DNA from: Oceanimonas sp052119705
GTDB lineage: Bacteria > Pseudomonadota > Gammaproteobacteria > Enterobacterales > Aeromonadaceae
Length of the DNA stretch: 64,000 bases
Direction of reading: 5' to 3'
NCBI RefSeq assembly: GCF_052119705.1
Contig: NZ_JBGQOP010000014.1
Span: forward strand, 1-64,000
Shown here: piece after piece, positions 51,568 to 60,493 of the stretch
Layout: each line of letters begins with the position of its first letter
Position numbering within the stretch: the first letter of the stretch is position 1
Position numbers and translations under genes: made by a program
The notes under the pieces: model-generated
What the model was told of the DNA's origin: nothing
What the model saw: only the letters and a program-made list of their open reading frames with translations
Databases searched by the model: none

Positions 51568-51708
51568 AACCCATAGCTGATTGCTGACGGCTTAATAAAA
51601 TGTTTCAAAAAGGTTACGACTTATGTCCAATAGAACAATTTGATAACAGCTTCTAGTATCCATCGAGTAAAGGACGCCATACAGATGGTCATTATCAAGG
51701 AGAAGCCT

Positions 51709-53169
51709 GTGTCAAACCAAGACCCCTCAAGCTATAGCGCCCAGCATAAGCCCAGCCGTGACTTTGATACGCGCGCCGCCTATCTGGAAAACGAACTCTT
51801 GATCATGAAGCCCAAACGCTGGCGCATCAACCTGCCCCTTAGAGACTATCGTTTCGAGTTTGAAGACTTGGTGCCCGCCTTGGCGGCCACCATTGGCAAG
51901 ATAGTGATGGTGGCCGCAGTAGCAGCCGCCTTTGCCGGCCCACTGGGCTTATCAGACGAGTTTGTGGTGGAGAACGTCCGCTTTGAGATGCTGATTGCCG
52001 CCGTTTTATTCGTTATCTTATTTTCTGGCTTACTTAACCCCAGAGCTAACTTGGCAGGCACGCATGGCCCCATGATACCGCTGATCCCCTTAATAGTGGC
52101 ATCCGGCGGCCATCCGCTGGCGCTCGGGCTCTTAGTTGGTTTCTTTGGTTTATTGCTCAGTATCAGTAAAGGCGGCAGTAAACTAATGGCGCTCACCAGT
52201 GAGGGGGTGCGCGGCGGCTTGCTGATTTATTTAGGTGCCATCGGCTTAATCAGTCAGATCTCGGCACTTAATGCTTGGGCAAAGGGCTTTGATATGGCCT
52301 ATATCGCCTTCGCTGTCATTTTAAGCACCATTATTATGTATGCATTACTCGCCCGCTTAGAGATGCGCTGGTTGTCGATTCCTCTGGGCTCCGGCATCGC
52401 CTTTGTGATAGCACTCGCCTTAGGCGCACCCTTTGAGTTTGTAACCGAGCCGGGCATGCCGCACTTAAGCCCCTCTTACTGGTGGGGTGAAACGACAGGC
52501 TGGCAGCTAGGTTGGCCACAACTCCATCACTTTGTTAGCTCGGCCCCCTTTGCCGTATTAGCCGTCGCCATGTGGTCGCCGGACTTTATGGGGCATCGCG
52601 TATTCCAAGAGCTGAACTATCCGAAAAAAGCCACTAAGGTACTGATGAACGTGGATGACACCATGGGCATAGCGGCGGTGCGCCAAGCGGTAGGTAGCGT
52701 ATTGGGCGGTGGTAACCTCACCTCATCTTGGGGGACTTACATGATACCGGCGGCCATCGCCAAGCGCCCTATTCCGGCCGGTGCCGTATTAACCGGCGTT
52801 ATGTGTATAGTGGCAGCCATTTGGGGGTACCCCATGGACTTAGCGGTATGGGCTCCAGTATTGCGCGTAGCCTTAATCGTGGGCGTATTTATGCCCTTAT
52901 TAGAAGCCGGCATGCAAATGACCCGTAGTACCAGCAGCAGTCAGTCGGCTGGCATAGTGGTATTTGCTTCCGCCTTCGTAAATCCGGTGTTTGGCTGGTC
53001 ACTGACTATGCTGCTCGATAACTTAGGCTTAATCGGTGATAAAGAGCGAGGTAGAACCCTGCGCCGCACCGACCGCTGGGTAATACCGGGTATTACTTTT
53101 ATTATTCTGCTTAGCATCATGGCCGCCGTTGGTATGCTGCCGGGCATACCCGGTCTTATCACCCACTAA
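51709..53169 (+). CDS. DUF3360 family membrane transporter-like protein
   Basis: 486-residue inner-membrane protein of the DUF3360 family. Roughly 11-12 helices begin at about residue 60; the fold looks like the sulfate/xanthine-uracil permease (SulP/NAT) type, with AGTHGPMIPLIPLIVASGGHP and MWSPDFMGHRVFQELNYPKKA as the striking conserved stretches. The substrate is unknown. The start is GTG at 51709 (SNQDPSS), six bases after AAGGAG; an earlier TTG (51640) has no site. It is followed by a terminator and flanked by a 23-base inverted repeat, which hints that the gene may have moved as a unit. Confidence 0.82.
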   Translation: MSNQDPSSYSAQHKPSRDFDTRAAYLENELLIMKPKRWRINLPLRDYRFEFEDLVPALAATIGKIVMVAAVAAAFAGPLGLSDEFVVENVRFEMLIAAVLFVILFSGLLNPRANLAGTHGPMIPLIPLIVASGGHPLALGLLVGFFGLLLSISKGGSKLMALTSEGVRGGLLIYLGAIGLISQISALNAWAKGFDMAYIAFAVILSTIIMYALLARLEMRWLSIPLGSGIAFVIALALGAPFEFVTEPGMPHLSPSYWWGETTGWQLGWPQLHHFVSSAPFAVLAVAMWSPDFMGHRVFQELNYPKKATKVLMNVDDTMGIAAVRQAVGSVLGGGNLTSSWGTYMIPAAIAKRPIPAGAVLTGVMCIVAAIWGYPMDLAVWAPVLRVALIVGVFMPLLEAGMQMTRSTSSSQSAGIVVFASAFVNPVFGWSLTMLLDNLGLIGDKERGRTLRRTDRWVIPGITFIILLSIMAAVGMLPGIPGLITH

Positions 53170-53191
53170 ATAAGCGGGCTAATTTAAGCTA

Positions 53192-53229
53192 AAAAATACC
53201 GAATCTGCCCCCGCAAGTTCGGTATTTTT
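53192..53229. terminator. terminator after the DUF3360 gene
   Basis: AAAAATACCGAA, 14-base loop, TTCGGTATTTTT. Confidence 0.85.
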
Positions 53230-53251
53230 GTATACAAACACAACGAACATA

Positions 53252-53517
53252 AAGCTATTTTTGCAACGAAATCCACGGAAGAACACGGAAAAATTAAGCT
53301 GAGATAAAATCGAAAAAGTACACAGATACTTTCGGCTTTCTTGGTAAGAGCGGAACATATCGTCCGCTACCCAGCTAGACAAAGTGCGGCATCTTGTTTT
53401 TGTAGCCGCCAATTTATTCGACAGTCCTGCGCAGCAGGATGGTTTGGTCTTACCTATAAAAATCCCTTTCAGATTTAATCTCTATTTATCTCCTCTCATT
53501 CCGTGCTTCTCGCTACA
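53252..53517. repeat. repeat family B element, degenerate
   Basis: Left end CTATTTTTGCAACGAAATCC then ACGGAAGAACACGGAAAAAT; a worn right end (CATTCCGTGCTTCTCGCTAC) at about 53497-53516. The interior contains the right arm of the DUF3360-flanking repeat. This fills most of the 452-base gap before sbcC; no gene is seen. Confidence 0.5.
53427..53449 (-). repeat. right arm of inverted repeat flanking the DUF3360 gene
   Basis: Begins CTGCGCAGCAGGATGGTTTG; it is the reverse complement of 51545-51567 with one mismatch. Confidence 0.8.
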
Positions 53518-53587
53518 AAGAGCCGTTGCAGAAAGAATCTTTAAGCTCTTTATTTAGCTGGGCGCCTAGCGCGGGCGCTATGTTTTT

Positions 53588-53620
53588 CGCCTCACGGTTT
53601 ACACCTCTCGCCTCACAGCA
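53588..53620 (-). repeat. repeat family A copy next to sbcC
   Basis: TTCGCCTCACGGTTTACACC followed by TCTCGCCTCACAGC, reverse-oriented family A words ending at the sbcC stop codon. Confidence 0.45.
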
Positions 53621-53621
53621 G

Positions 53622-56600
53622 TTAAACCGCAAACTCAGGCGCTAATCGGCTTAGGCCTAAGCCTTGGCTCTTAGTGAGCTTAATCTGCACCGGCACTCGC
53701 TCCTTAAGCGCTTCTATGTGGCTGATCACGCCTATCATTTTGCCGCTGGCATTTAAGGCATCGAGCGCATCCAGCGCCACTTCTAAGGTTTCTGAGTCTA
53801 GCGTGCCAAAGCCTTCATCCAAGAACAAAGAGTCAATACGAGTCTTGCTGCTCACCAAGTCCGACAGCGCCAGCGCCAAGGCCAAACTGACCAAGAAACT
53901 TTCGCCGCCAGATAGGGTTTGGGTATCCCGGGCCACGTCGGCCTGCCAGGTATCGATTACCGATAACTCCAGCTCGCCGCCGGCGGTGCGCGCCAATTGA
54001 TAACGACCATGCAAACGCACTAGGCGCTGATTAGCCAAATGCACTAAGTGCTCCAGCGTCAGGCCTTGGGCAAAACGGCGATACTTGGCGCCATCGGCAG
54101 AGCCAATTAAATGATTCAGCTGCTCCCATAACTGCAGATTCTGCTGCTGAACCGCTATATCATCAAACACCGCCTGTTGGCGCGCTCTTCGCTCAGCATC
54201 TGTGTCGAGCCGCGTGCGCCAGCCACCAATTTGCTGTTGCTTGGCATTAAACTCGGCTTGGCTTTGTTGCAGCTGGTCTTGTAAGGCCGCTTGCGCTGCG
54301 GGATCCAGCTCACCCAATGCCAGCTTGGCTGCATCTGCCGCTTGCGTGGCCTGCTCACACAGCGTTTGCGCGCGGTGCAAGGCTTGCTCAAGCTGGCGCT
54401 GTATCTGAGTTAAACGCTCGAGCTCTGATTCACTCAAGCATGCTGCCAGCAAGGCGGCTTCGTCGCTAAAAGGGCTTTCTGCCAACTGCTGCTGCCAAGC
54501 CTCCAAGCGGCTTTGCAACTCAGCCTCAAGCTCAACCGCTTGCTGATGCAAGGTGTCAAGGCGTGCCGTTTTTTGCTGTAGTTGCTGTTGGCTAGCTTGC
54601 CACTGCTCAGTCAAATCTGTCAGCTCAGTTAATAAGCCCAGCTCGGCACTGGCATCCCTCATGTCAGCTAAGTCAGGGAGAGCAAGTAGCGACCAGCGTT
54701 GTTGCCACTGTGCTTGCTCGGTGTGCGCTTGCTGTAATTGCCCCACCAACTGTTGACGCTCAGCAATAAGCTGCTGGCCGCGCACTTGCTGGTTTTTCCA
54801 GGCTTGCCATTGCTGCTCACAATCCGCCAACCAAGCGGTCCAATCACTGGGCACTGTCCAGTTAAGCTCAGCCAGTGAAGCTGCAAGTGCCGCTTCTTGT
54901 TGAGCGACTAACGCTTGTTGCTCAGTTAATACTTGTTGCTGCTGGACTATTTGCTCACTTAAAGCGTGTAGCTCTTGGCTCTGCAAACTCTGCTGGGCTT
55001 GTAGCCGCGCGAGCGCCTGTTCGGCTTGCTGTGCTTGCTCTTGATAGCGGTACACCGCCGCTTGTTGTTGCTCCAACTGATTACATTGCATCGTAAGCGC
55101 TTGCAGTTGCAGCTGGCGTTGTTCCAGCTCAACTAGCTGGGATGCGGGCTCGAGGGCCGTCATCTGTAATGCGGTTAACAAGGTGCTTAGCTGGAGCTGC
55201 AATTCGCTAAGCTCAGCGGCCAAGATCTGTACTTGGCGCTGATTTTGTTCCACTTCGGCTTGGCGCTTAGCAAAGGCTTGGCTTAATTGCTGGCCTTGTT
55301 GCTCGCGCTCGGCACGCTCTTGCTGCTTTTCGGCCAGGCTAAGCGCGGTGGCATCATCGAGTGCCTGATACGCCGCAATGGCCGGATGGCTTTCACTGCC
55401 ACATAAAGGGCAGGCTTCATCGGGTTGCAGTCTGGCTCTGTGTGCTTCCAGTGCCCGAATACGTTGTTCTTGCTCCAGTAACTTTTCTTTATCGCGGATC
55501 TGCTCTTGCAGACGTTTATATTCTGCGCGCGATTGGGTTAATTGCAGCTCCAGTTTCGTCAATTCTGGCTCTTGGAGGGCCAGCGTGTTCTGAAGATCAG
55601 CATGAGCCTGCAGCTGTTTCGCCTGCTGTATCCAAAGCTGGCGTACTTGGCTCCACTGCCCTTGCTGCTGGCTAAGGGTGTGTAGTTTTTGCCGAAGCTC
55701 AGGCAAGGATTGTCCGGCTAATAATTGCGCCAATTGCTGCTGTTGTGCATCCATGGCCAGCTTAGCTTGTGCGACTTGTTGCTCCACATCCGTCACTTGC
55801 AACTGAGCTTGCTGACGCAATTGTTCCAGCGTATCGCGCTTGGTTTGCAACTTAGCTTGGGCCGCTTGCCCGCGGGCTAAACTGGCCTGCTCGTTGGCGT
55901 TATTCTGAATTTGTTCGCGCCAGCCTGCTAAATACTCCCCCAGCCGTTCAGCGACGGGATTAGCGGCCATCTGTTGGCTTAACTGAGCCTGTTCTTCACT
56001 CAGGCGTTGCTCGGCAAGCGTCAGCTGTTGGGTCAGTTGGCCGCTCACTTGCCGTTCCTGCCAGCATAGCTGCTGGCTCTGCTCATTAAGCAGCCCTAAC
56101 TCCACCTGTTCTTGGCTTAATTGACGGGCAAAGCTCTGCACCCGAGTACGGGCATCTTGCCACTGCTGCCAATAAGGCAGTAACCGATTGGCCGGCACCG
56201 CGAGCGCTAATTGCTGGCGCTCAGAGTCTTGGGCTTGCCAAGCCAGCGTTGCCGCCTGCAGCGCCTGCTTGGTTTGCGCTTGGCTTTGCTGTGCCGTTTG
56301 ATAGGCGCCAATACGCTGCAGGCTAGTTTGAGTTTGCTCTAAGGCTTGATATTGCTGCGCTAACTCCAGCTCGGCGCCAGCCATGTCTGTTTGCACTTGC
56401 TGGCGCTCAGCATCATCGAGCAACTCCATGCCTTGGGCTCGGGCCTTAAGTTCATTTAAGCTGCCTTGTTGGGCACGGGTTTGCTCAAAGACTTGCCGCG
56501 AGAGTTGGGCGTAAATATCGGTGCCGGTTAGCTCTTCCAGTAATTCGGCGCGCTCGTTGGCATTAGCATGCAAGAAGGCGGCAAAGCCTCCTTGGGCCAA

Positions 56601-57053
56601 CAACATCGACTTAGTAAAACGGCCAAAATCCAAGCCGCTTAAGGTTTCGGTGAGGCGCAGCTTGTCCTGAATTTTAGTGGTGAGAATGGTGCCATCTAAC
56701 TCGGCCAGCTCGACTTTAGGTGCTTGCAGCTTGCCATCAAGTTGGTCGCGAGAGCGGCGCTGGCTCCAAAAGGCGCGATAGCCTTGGCCTTTAATTTCAA
56801 ACTCCACTTCCGCTAAACAATCTGCGGTGTGACGCGTCATTAGCTGATTGCTACTGGCAGACACCGACTTCATGCGCGGCGTTTCATGATAGAGCGCCAA
56901 GCAAATGGCATCGAGCAGCGTGGTTTTACCCGCACCCGTGGGGCCGATAATGGCGAACAAGCCGCTGTCGCGAAACGGCGGCTCTCTAAAATCAATTTTC
57001 CACTCGCCTTTTAAGGAGTTAAGGTTTTTTAGCCGCAGGCTGAGGATCTTCAT
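53622..57053 (-). CDS. sbcC: SbcC (Rad50-like) nuclease complex ATPase
   Basis: ATPase subunit of the SbcCD complex, which cleaves DNA hairpins and protein-blocked ends. 1143 residues (E. coli 1048). The N-terminal half-ATPase has Walker A GPTGAGKTT near residue 37. Very long glutamine-rich coiled coils run from about 180 to 960, interrupted by the zinc hook CPLCGSESHP near 546. The C-terminal half-ATPase has signature LSGGESFLVSLALALALSD and Walker B IDSLFLDEGFGTLD. It starts with ATG inside the sbcD stop region (four-base overlap), and sbcD is upstream as in E. coli. The longer coiled coil than in E. coli is the only odd point. Confidence 0.96.
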   Translation of the reverse strand: MKILSLRLKNLNSLKGEWKIDFREPPFRDSGLFAIIGPTGAGKTTLLDAICLALYHETPRMKSVSASSNQLMTRHTADCLAEVEFEIKGQGYRAFWSQRRSRDQLDGKLQAPKVELAELDGTILTTKIQDKLRLTETLSGLDFGRFTKSMLLAQGGFAAFLHANANERAELLEELTGTDIYAQLSRQVFEQTRAQQGSLNELKARAQGMELLDDAERQQVQTDMAGAELELAQQYQALEQTQTSLQRIGAYQTAQQSQAQTKQALQAATLAWQAQDSERQQLALAVPANRLLPYWQQWQDARTRVQSFARQLSQEQVELGLLNEQSQQLCWQERQVSGQLTQQLTLAEQRLSEEQAQLSQQMAANPVAERLGEYLAGWREQIQNNANEQASLARGQAAQAKLQTKRDTLEQLRQQAQLQVTDVEQQVAQAKLAMDAQQQQLAQLLAGQSLPELRQKLHTLSQQQGQWSQVRQLWIQQAKQLQAHADLQNTLALQEPELTKLELQLTQSRAEYKRLQEQIRDKEKLLEQEQRIRALEAHRARLQPDEACPLCGSESHPAIAAYQALDDATALSLAEKQQERAEREQQGQQLSQAFAKRQAEVEQNQRQVQILAAELSELQLQLSTLLTALQMTALEPASQLVELEQRQLQLQALTMQCNQLEQQQAAVYRYQEQAQQAEQALARLQAQQSLQSQELHALSEQIVQQQQVLTEQQALVAQQEAALAASLAELNWTVPSDWTAWLADCEQQWQAWKNQQVRGQQLIAERQQLVGQLQQAHTEQAQWQQRWSLLALPDLADMRDASAELGLLTELTDLTEQWQASQQQLQQKTARLDTLHQQAVELEAELQSRLEAWQQQLAESPFSDEAALLAACLSESELERLTQIQRQLEQALHRAQTLCEQATQAADAAKLALGELDPAAQAALQDQLQQSQAEFNAKQQQIGGWRTRLDTDAERRARQQAVFDDIAVQQQNLQLWEQLNHLIGSADGAKYRRFAQGLTLEHLVHLANQRLVRLHGRYQLARTAGGELELSVIDTWQADVARDTQTLSGGESFLVSLALALALSDLVSSKTRIDSLFLDEGFGTLDSETLEVALDALDALNASGKMIGVISHIEALKERVPVQIKLTKSQGLGLSRLAPEFAV

Positions 57054-58288
57054 GCTTCTTGCTCCCGCTCACTCAATAGCGCTTGATATAAAGACTGCAA
57101 TGCCTGCTCGCGTTCTGGCGCTAGCTCCTCGCCCGCTAAGCGCCGTGCAAAAACCTGCAAAGGCGAGAGCTCGCTGAGCGTGATGCGTGCGTCACTGGTT
57201 AAGCTTGCTTGCTGGGTCGATCGCTGGCGGCGCACCAGTAAAATTTCCAGCGCTAAGCCGTCGGCTAAGTGTTCGACTCTGGGTTGTAAGTCGCTGAGGT
57301 AATCATCTTCGGCCACCGTCACTTCTAGCCAGACGTTTTTTGTTTGGCCTAATGAAATTTGCTCAGCTGCCACGGCTTTCATGGCGATTGCCAGCTCCGC
57401 CAAGTTGCCTTTCACTCGCGCTAACGACTGAAAGATGGGCACCGCTAATGATGTGATCGCCCTCAAACCGCTTTCGTCCACATCAACCAATAACACTTCT
57501 TTTTGCTGGCCTACCTCGTCGAAGCTCAGCGCAATGGGCGAGCCGCAGTAGCGCATATGCTCATGGCCGCCCACTTTTTGCGGGCGGTGAATATGCCCCA
57601 GCGCCAAATAATCCAACGGCGGAAAGGCATTGGCCGGAAAGGCATCCAGAGTGCCGATATAAATTTCCCGCACCGAATCGCTGCTGCTCGCACCGACCGT
57701 CGTTAAATGCCCAGTGCCAATAATGGGCAAGCGGCGGCCATGAGTGTGATGATGGTCTTCACTAAGCCGCTCTGCCTGCTCAAATAGTTGCTGATAATGA
57801 TCGGCTATGGCCTGCTGTAAGCTCTGCTGCTTATCGCTCGCACTTTGGCCAGATTCACTGCTCAGCACTTCTCGGGCGCGAATAAAAGGCACGGCACACA
57901 ACACGGCCCCAGGTTCGCCGACGCTGTTATTAAGGATTAACACCTGATGCTCTATGTCCGCCAACACCCCTGGGATCACCTGCACGTTTAAACAACCGAG
58001 TAAGCTGCGTGACTCATTGAGCATGGCTACTGAGTCGTGATTGCCGCCCAAAATTATCAACTGAGCGCCGGTTCGCTGCAGTTCCACGATAAAGTCGTTA
58101 TACAGCTCGCGGGCGTAGCTGGGCGGCGTGCCGGTATCAAACACATCACCGGCGACTAGCACCGCATCTACCGATTGCACTCGTACCTGCTCCACCAGCC
58201 AATGCAAAAAAGCCTTATGCTCTTCGAGGCGGGTTTTACCCATAAAATGCTGGCCTAAATGCCAATCGGAGGTGTGCAAGATACGCAT
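57050..58288 (-). CDS. sbcD: SbcD (Mre11-like) nuclease
   Basis: Manganese-dependent nuclease subunit of SbcCD. 412 residues (E. coli 400). The five phosphoesterase motifs are present: DWHLGQH (7-13), GDVFDTG, GGNHDSVAM, GTGHLTT and GHIHRPQ. The C-terminal capping and SbcC-binding region (about 280-410) ends in a glutamate-rich helix. ATG start at 58288. It is the first gene of the leftward sbcDC operon; the upstream gap separates it from a divergent EamA transporter. Confidence 0.97.
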   Translation of the reverse strand: MRILHTSDWHLGQHFMGKTRLEEHKAFLHWLVEQVRVQSVDAVLVAGDVFDTGTPPSYARELYNDFIVELQRTGAQLIILGGNHDSVAMLNESRSLLGCLNVQVIPGVLADIEHQVLILNNSVGEPGAVLCAVPFIRAREVLSSESGQSASDKQQSLQQAIADHYQQLFEQAERLSEDHHHTHGRRLPIIGTGHLTTVGASSSDSVREIYIGTLDAFPANAFPPLDYLALGHIHRPQKVGGHEHMRYCGSPIALSFDEVGQQKEVLLVDVDESGLRAITSLAVPIFQSLARVKGNLAELAIAMKAVAAEQISLGQTKNVWLEVTVAEDDYLSDLQPRVEHLADGLALEILLVRRQRSTQQASLTSDARITLSELSPLQVFARRLAGEELAPEREQALQSLYQALLSEREQEA

Positions 58289-58612
58289 AAAGACTCGGCT
58301 GCTAAGAGGTGAGGCACTATTAGACCTTCTCAGGGGGGAGCTGGCAAATCAGCTTTTAAAACAGAGCGCCAAGCACCCAGCTAATCATCTTGCATCGGTT
58401 GCAGTCCGTAGAACCGAGCGCTGCGAATTTTTAGAATGAAATGTCGAAGGCCATAGCTAACAATACGCCCGCTTTTTAAACTTACCGCTTTTGGCATACA
58501 AGGCTCCTTTATTACGCTTGGCGCCGGGCGCTCGGCGCTGTACTTTATTCCCATACGCCCTTTATATAACGGCAGACTTATTAAGCTTATTGTTTCCTAA
58601 GACTGGTTTTTT
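58289..58612. other. 324-base intergenic region
   Basis: Between divergent sbcD and the EamA gene. It holds a GC-rich imperfect hairpin (GGCGCCGGGCGCTCGGCGCT, 58522-58541) and AT-rich DNA next to the EamA start. No gene, tRNA or family B element is seen. Confidence 0.4.
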
Positions 58613-59524
58613 ATGATTTCTTTTTCTTACGATTATTTAGCGCTGGCCGCCGCCGCTTGCTGGGCGGTGGCCAGCTTGTTTTCGGCCCATGCGGCACGCC
58701 ATTTGGGCGCCTTTGCTTTTTCGCGTTGGCGGATGTTTTGCGTCAGCCTTATGCTGTGGGCCGCCACCTTATTGACCGGTGGTTGGAGCAGCCTAAGTAG
58801 CACCAGCGTCGGTATTATGGCCATGTCAGGCTTGATCGGAATTTTTATCGGCGACACCGCCCTGTTTGCCGCCATGAACCGCTTAGGGCCGAGGCGCGCC
58901 AGCGTATTATTCGCCACCCACGCCTTATTTTCGGCAGTCTTGGCGTATTTAATTTTTGGCGAAGTGATCCAAGGCTGGACCTTAGTCGGCTGCTTACTGC
59001 TAATCAGCGGCGTTATGCTGGCCATTTTCATGGGCAAGCGCGCCAACGACACCCACGCGTGGGAGCAAGATAACGGCAGCCCTTGGCCGGGTATCGCCTT
59101 AGGCCTATTAGCGGCGCTTTGTCAGTCAATTGCCACCTTGATGGTAAAGCCAATAATGATGGATATGCAGGCGCCGGTAGACCCCATATCGGCTTCGGCG
59201 GTACGCATGAGCACCGCCTTTTTCGCCCACCTATTGTTACTGTGGTGCGGTTGGAAAGTGGCTAAACCGTTGCAACGTATTAACTGGCCAATTTTTGGTA
59301 TGGTGGCCTTAAATGCCTTGCTCTCTATGGGCATTGGCATGACCCTAATTTTGTTGGCTTTACGCCATGGCGAGGTAGGTATGGTGGCTATGCTCAGCTC
59401 GGTTAGCCCAGTGCTGGTATTGCCGTTATTGTGGTTATTAACCAAACGTAGCCCCGCCTTTGGTGCTTGGCTGGGGGCGGCAATTACCGTGCTGGGTACC
59501 GTTGTAATCGTGGCGCGACATTAG
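58613..59524 (+). CDS. EamA/DMT family transporter
   Basis: 303-residue inner-membrane protein of the drug/metabolite transporter superfamily with ten predicted helices in two EamA repeats (about 5-140 and 160-300). Typical stretches are SLFSAHAARHLGAFAFSRWR, GDTALFAAMNRLGPRRASVLFATHALFSAVLAYLIFGE and, in the second repeat, GEVGMVAMLSSVSPVLVLPLLWL. Such proteins export or import amino acids, nucleotides or other metabolites; the substrate is not readable. ATG start at 58613. Its stop is followed two bases later by a perfect 7-bp tandem array. Confidence 0.9.
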   Translation: MISFSYDYLALAAAACWAVASLFSAHAARHLGAFAFSRWRMFCVSLMLWAATLLTGGWSSLSSTSVGIMAMSGLIGIFIGDTALFAAMNRLGPRRASVLFATHALFSAVLAYLIFGEVIQGWTLVGCLLLISGVMLAIFMGKRANDTHAWEQDNGSPWPGIALGLLAALCQSIATLMVKPIMMDMQAPVDPISASAVRMSTAFFAHLLLLWCGWKVAKPLQRINWPIFGMVALNALLSMGIGMTLILLALRHGEVGMVAMLSSVSPVLVLPLLWLLTKRSPAFGAWLGAAITVLGTVVIVARH

Positions 59525-59526
59525 TC

Positions 59527-59603
59527 GTGTGAGGTGTGAGGTGTGAGGTGTGAGGTGTGAGGTGTGAGGTGTGAGGTGTGAGGTGTGAGGTGTGAGGTGT
59601 GAG
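59527..59603 (+). repeat. perfect 7-bp x 11 tandem repeat
   Basis: Eleven exact copies of GTGTGAG (77 bases), starting two bases after the EamA stop. The unit is contained in family A words, so it probably grew from one. A reverse family A word (CTCCTCACGCCTCACC) lies at 59642-59657, before the convergent GST gene. Confidence 0.97.
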
Positions 59604-59670
59604 ATTAAATTATCTGCGCTACTGCTGCGCTAAATTTTTTACTCCTCACGCCTCACCATTGACTCCTCAT

Positions 59671-60291
59671 CTATAGCTTTAAGCCTTCCACAGCCATCAC
59701 GGCTTTAACGTGTGGGTCTTGCTGCATAGCCGCAAAGTGGCGTGCCACGTTCGGATAGTCAGCCAGGCCATTGGCCAGTACTTTGGTGGCCCAATAGCAG
59801 TACACGAATGCACAAGCATCAACGATACCCATTTCATCTTCTAAGAAGTAATCGCGGCTCGCTAAATGGATGTCCATGCGCTCAAACAAAGGCGCAACTT
59901 GTGCAGGCACAGCGTCTTTAATGGCTTTTTTAGCCTCGGGGCTGGTATCTGTGGTGTACTTCTCTGGATTAAAGAAAGGCGCAAACGCCCGATACACATC
60001 CGCATTAAAGAAGCTCAGCCAATAATCGCACTGGGCTTTAAACACGGGATCCTTGCCCGGCCCTAAGTGCAAGCCTTCAGGCAAACGGGATAAATAGCGC
60101 AAGATGGCACTATTTTGATAAAGCGCCCCCATTTCGGGGGTGAACAACACAGGAACTGTGCCTAAATAGTTTACCTTAGCAAACTCAGGATCCCGAGTAT
60201 TCGCCTCTTCTAATTCGTAAGGTAACCCTACCCAAGCCAAGACGATATGAGCTGCCAATGAGCAAGCACCAGGTCTGTAATATAACTTCAT
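59671..60291 (-). CDS. gstA: glutathione S-transferase GstA type (beta class)
   Basis: 206-residue cytosolic beta-class GST. The N-terminal domain begins MKLYYRPGACSLAAHIVLAW with the mixed-disulfide cysteine C10. Glutathione-contact motif GTVPVLFTPEMGALYQNSAILRYL. The helical C-terminal domain has LGPGKDPVFKAQCDYWLSFFNADVYRAF. In beta-class GSTs this cysteine can bind glutathione covalently, and the enzymes handle electrophiles and oxidative damage. ATG start at 60291. A perfect palindrome lies about 100 bases upstream, and a MarR-family gene is next upstream on the same strand, so control by that regulator is plausible. Confidence 0.93.
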   Translation of the reverse strand: MKLYYRPGACSLAAHIVLAWVGLPYELEEANTRDPEFAKVNYLGTVPVLFTPEMGALYQNSAILRYLSRLPEGLHLGPGKDPVFKAQCDYWLSFFNADVYRAFAPFFNPEKYTTDTSPEAKKAIKDAVPAQVAPLFERMDIHLASRDYFLEDEMGIVDACAFVYCYWATKVLANGLADYPNVARHFAAMQQDPHVKAVMAVEGLKL

Positions 60292-60384
60292 TTAATACTC
60301 TCCTAGACAGTCCTTCAGCCCCTCAGCCAAATTATCTTATATCACACCCATACCGTTTACATATGGATACCGTTCTTCAGTTAA

Positions 60385-60396
60385 ACTCATATGAGT
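60385..60396. promoter_or_regulatory. palindrome ACTCATATGAGT, candidate MarR operator
   Basis: Exact 12-base palindrome between the marR-type gene and gstA, about 95 bases before the gstA ATG. Size and symmetry fit a MarR-family dimer site. No second copy was seen in the marR promoter region. Confidence 0.45.
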
Positions 60397-60493
60397 ATCT
60401 AACTGAGTGTAACAATATAACAGCTTAGCCCGTAGCTTATTCTGATCTGTGCCACAGACTTTTTAGATGAGGTATCTAAAATGCAGCTTAATC

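Noticed and set aside
59527..59603. Possible CRISPR array or phase-variable coding repeat
   Set aside because: The unit is seven bases with no spacers, and it lies outside any reading frame.
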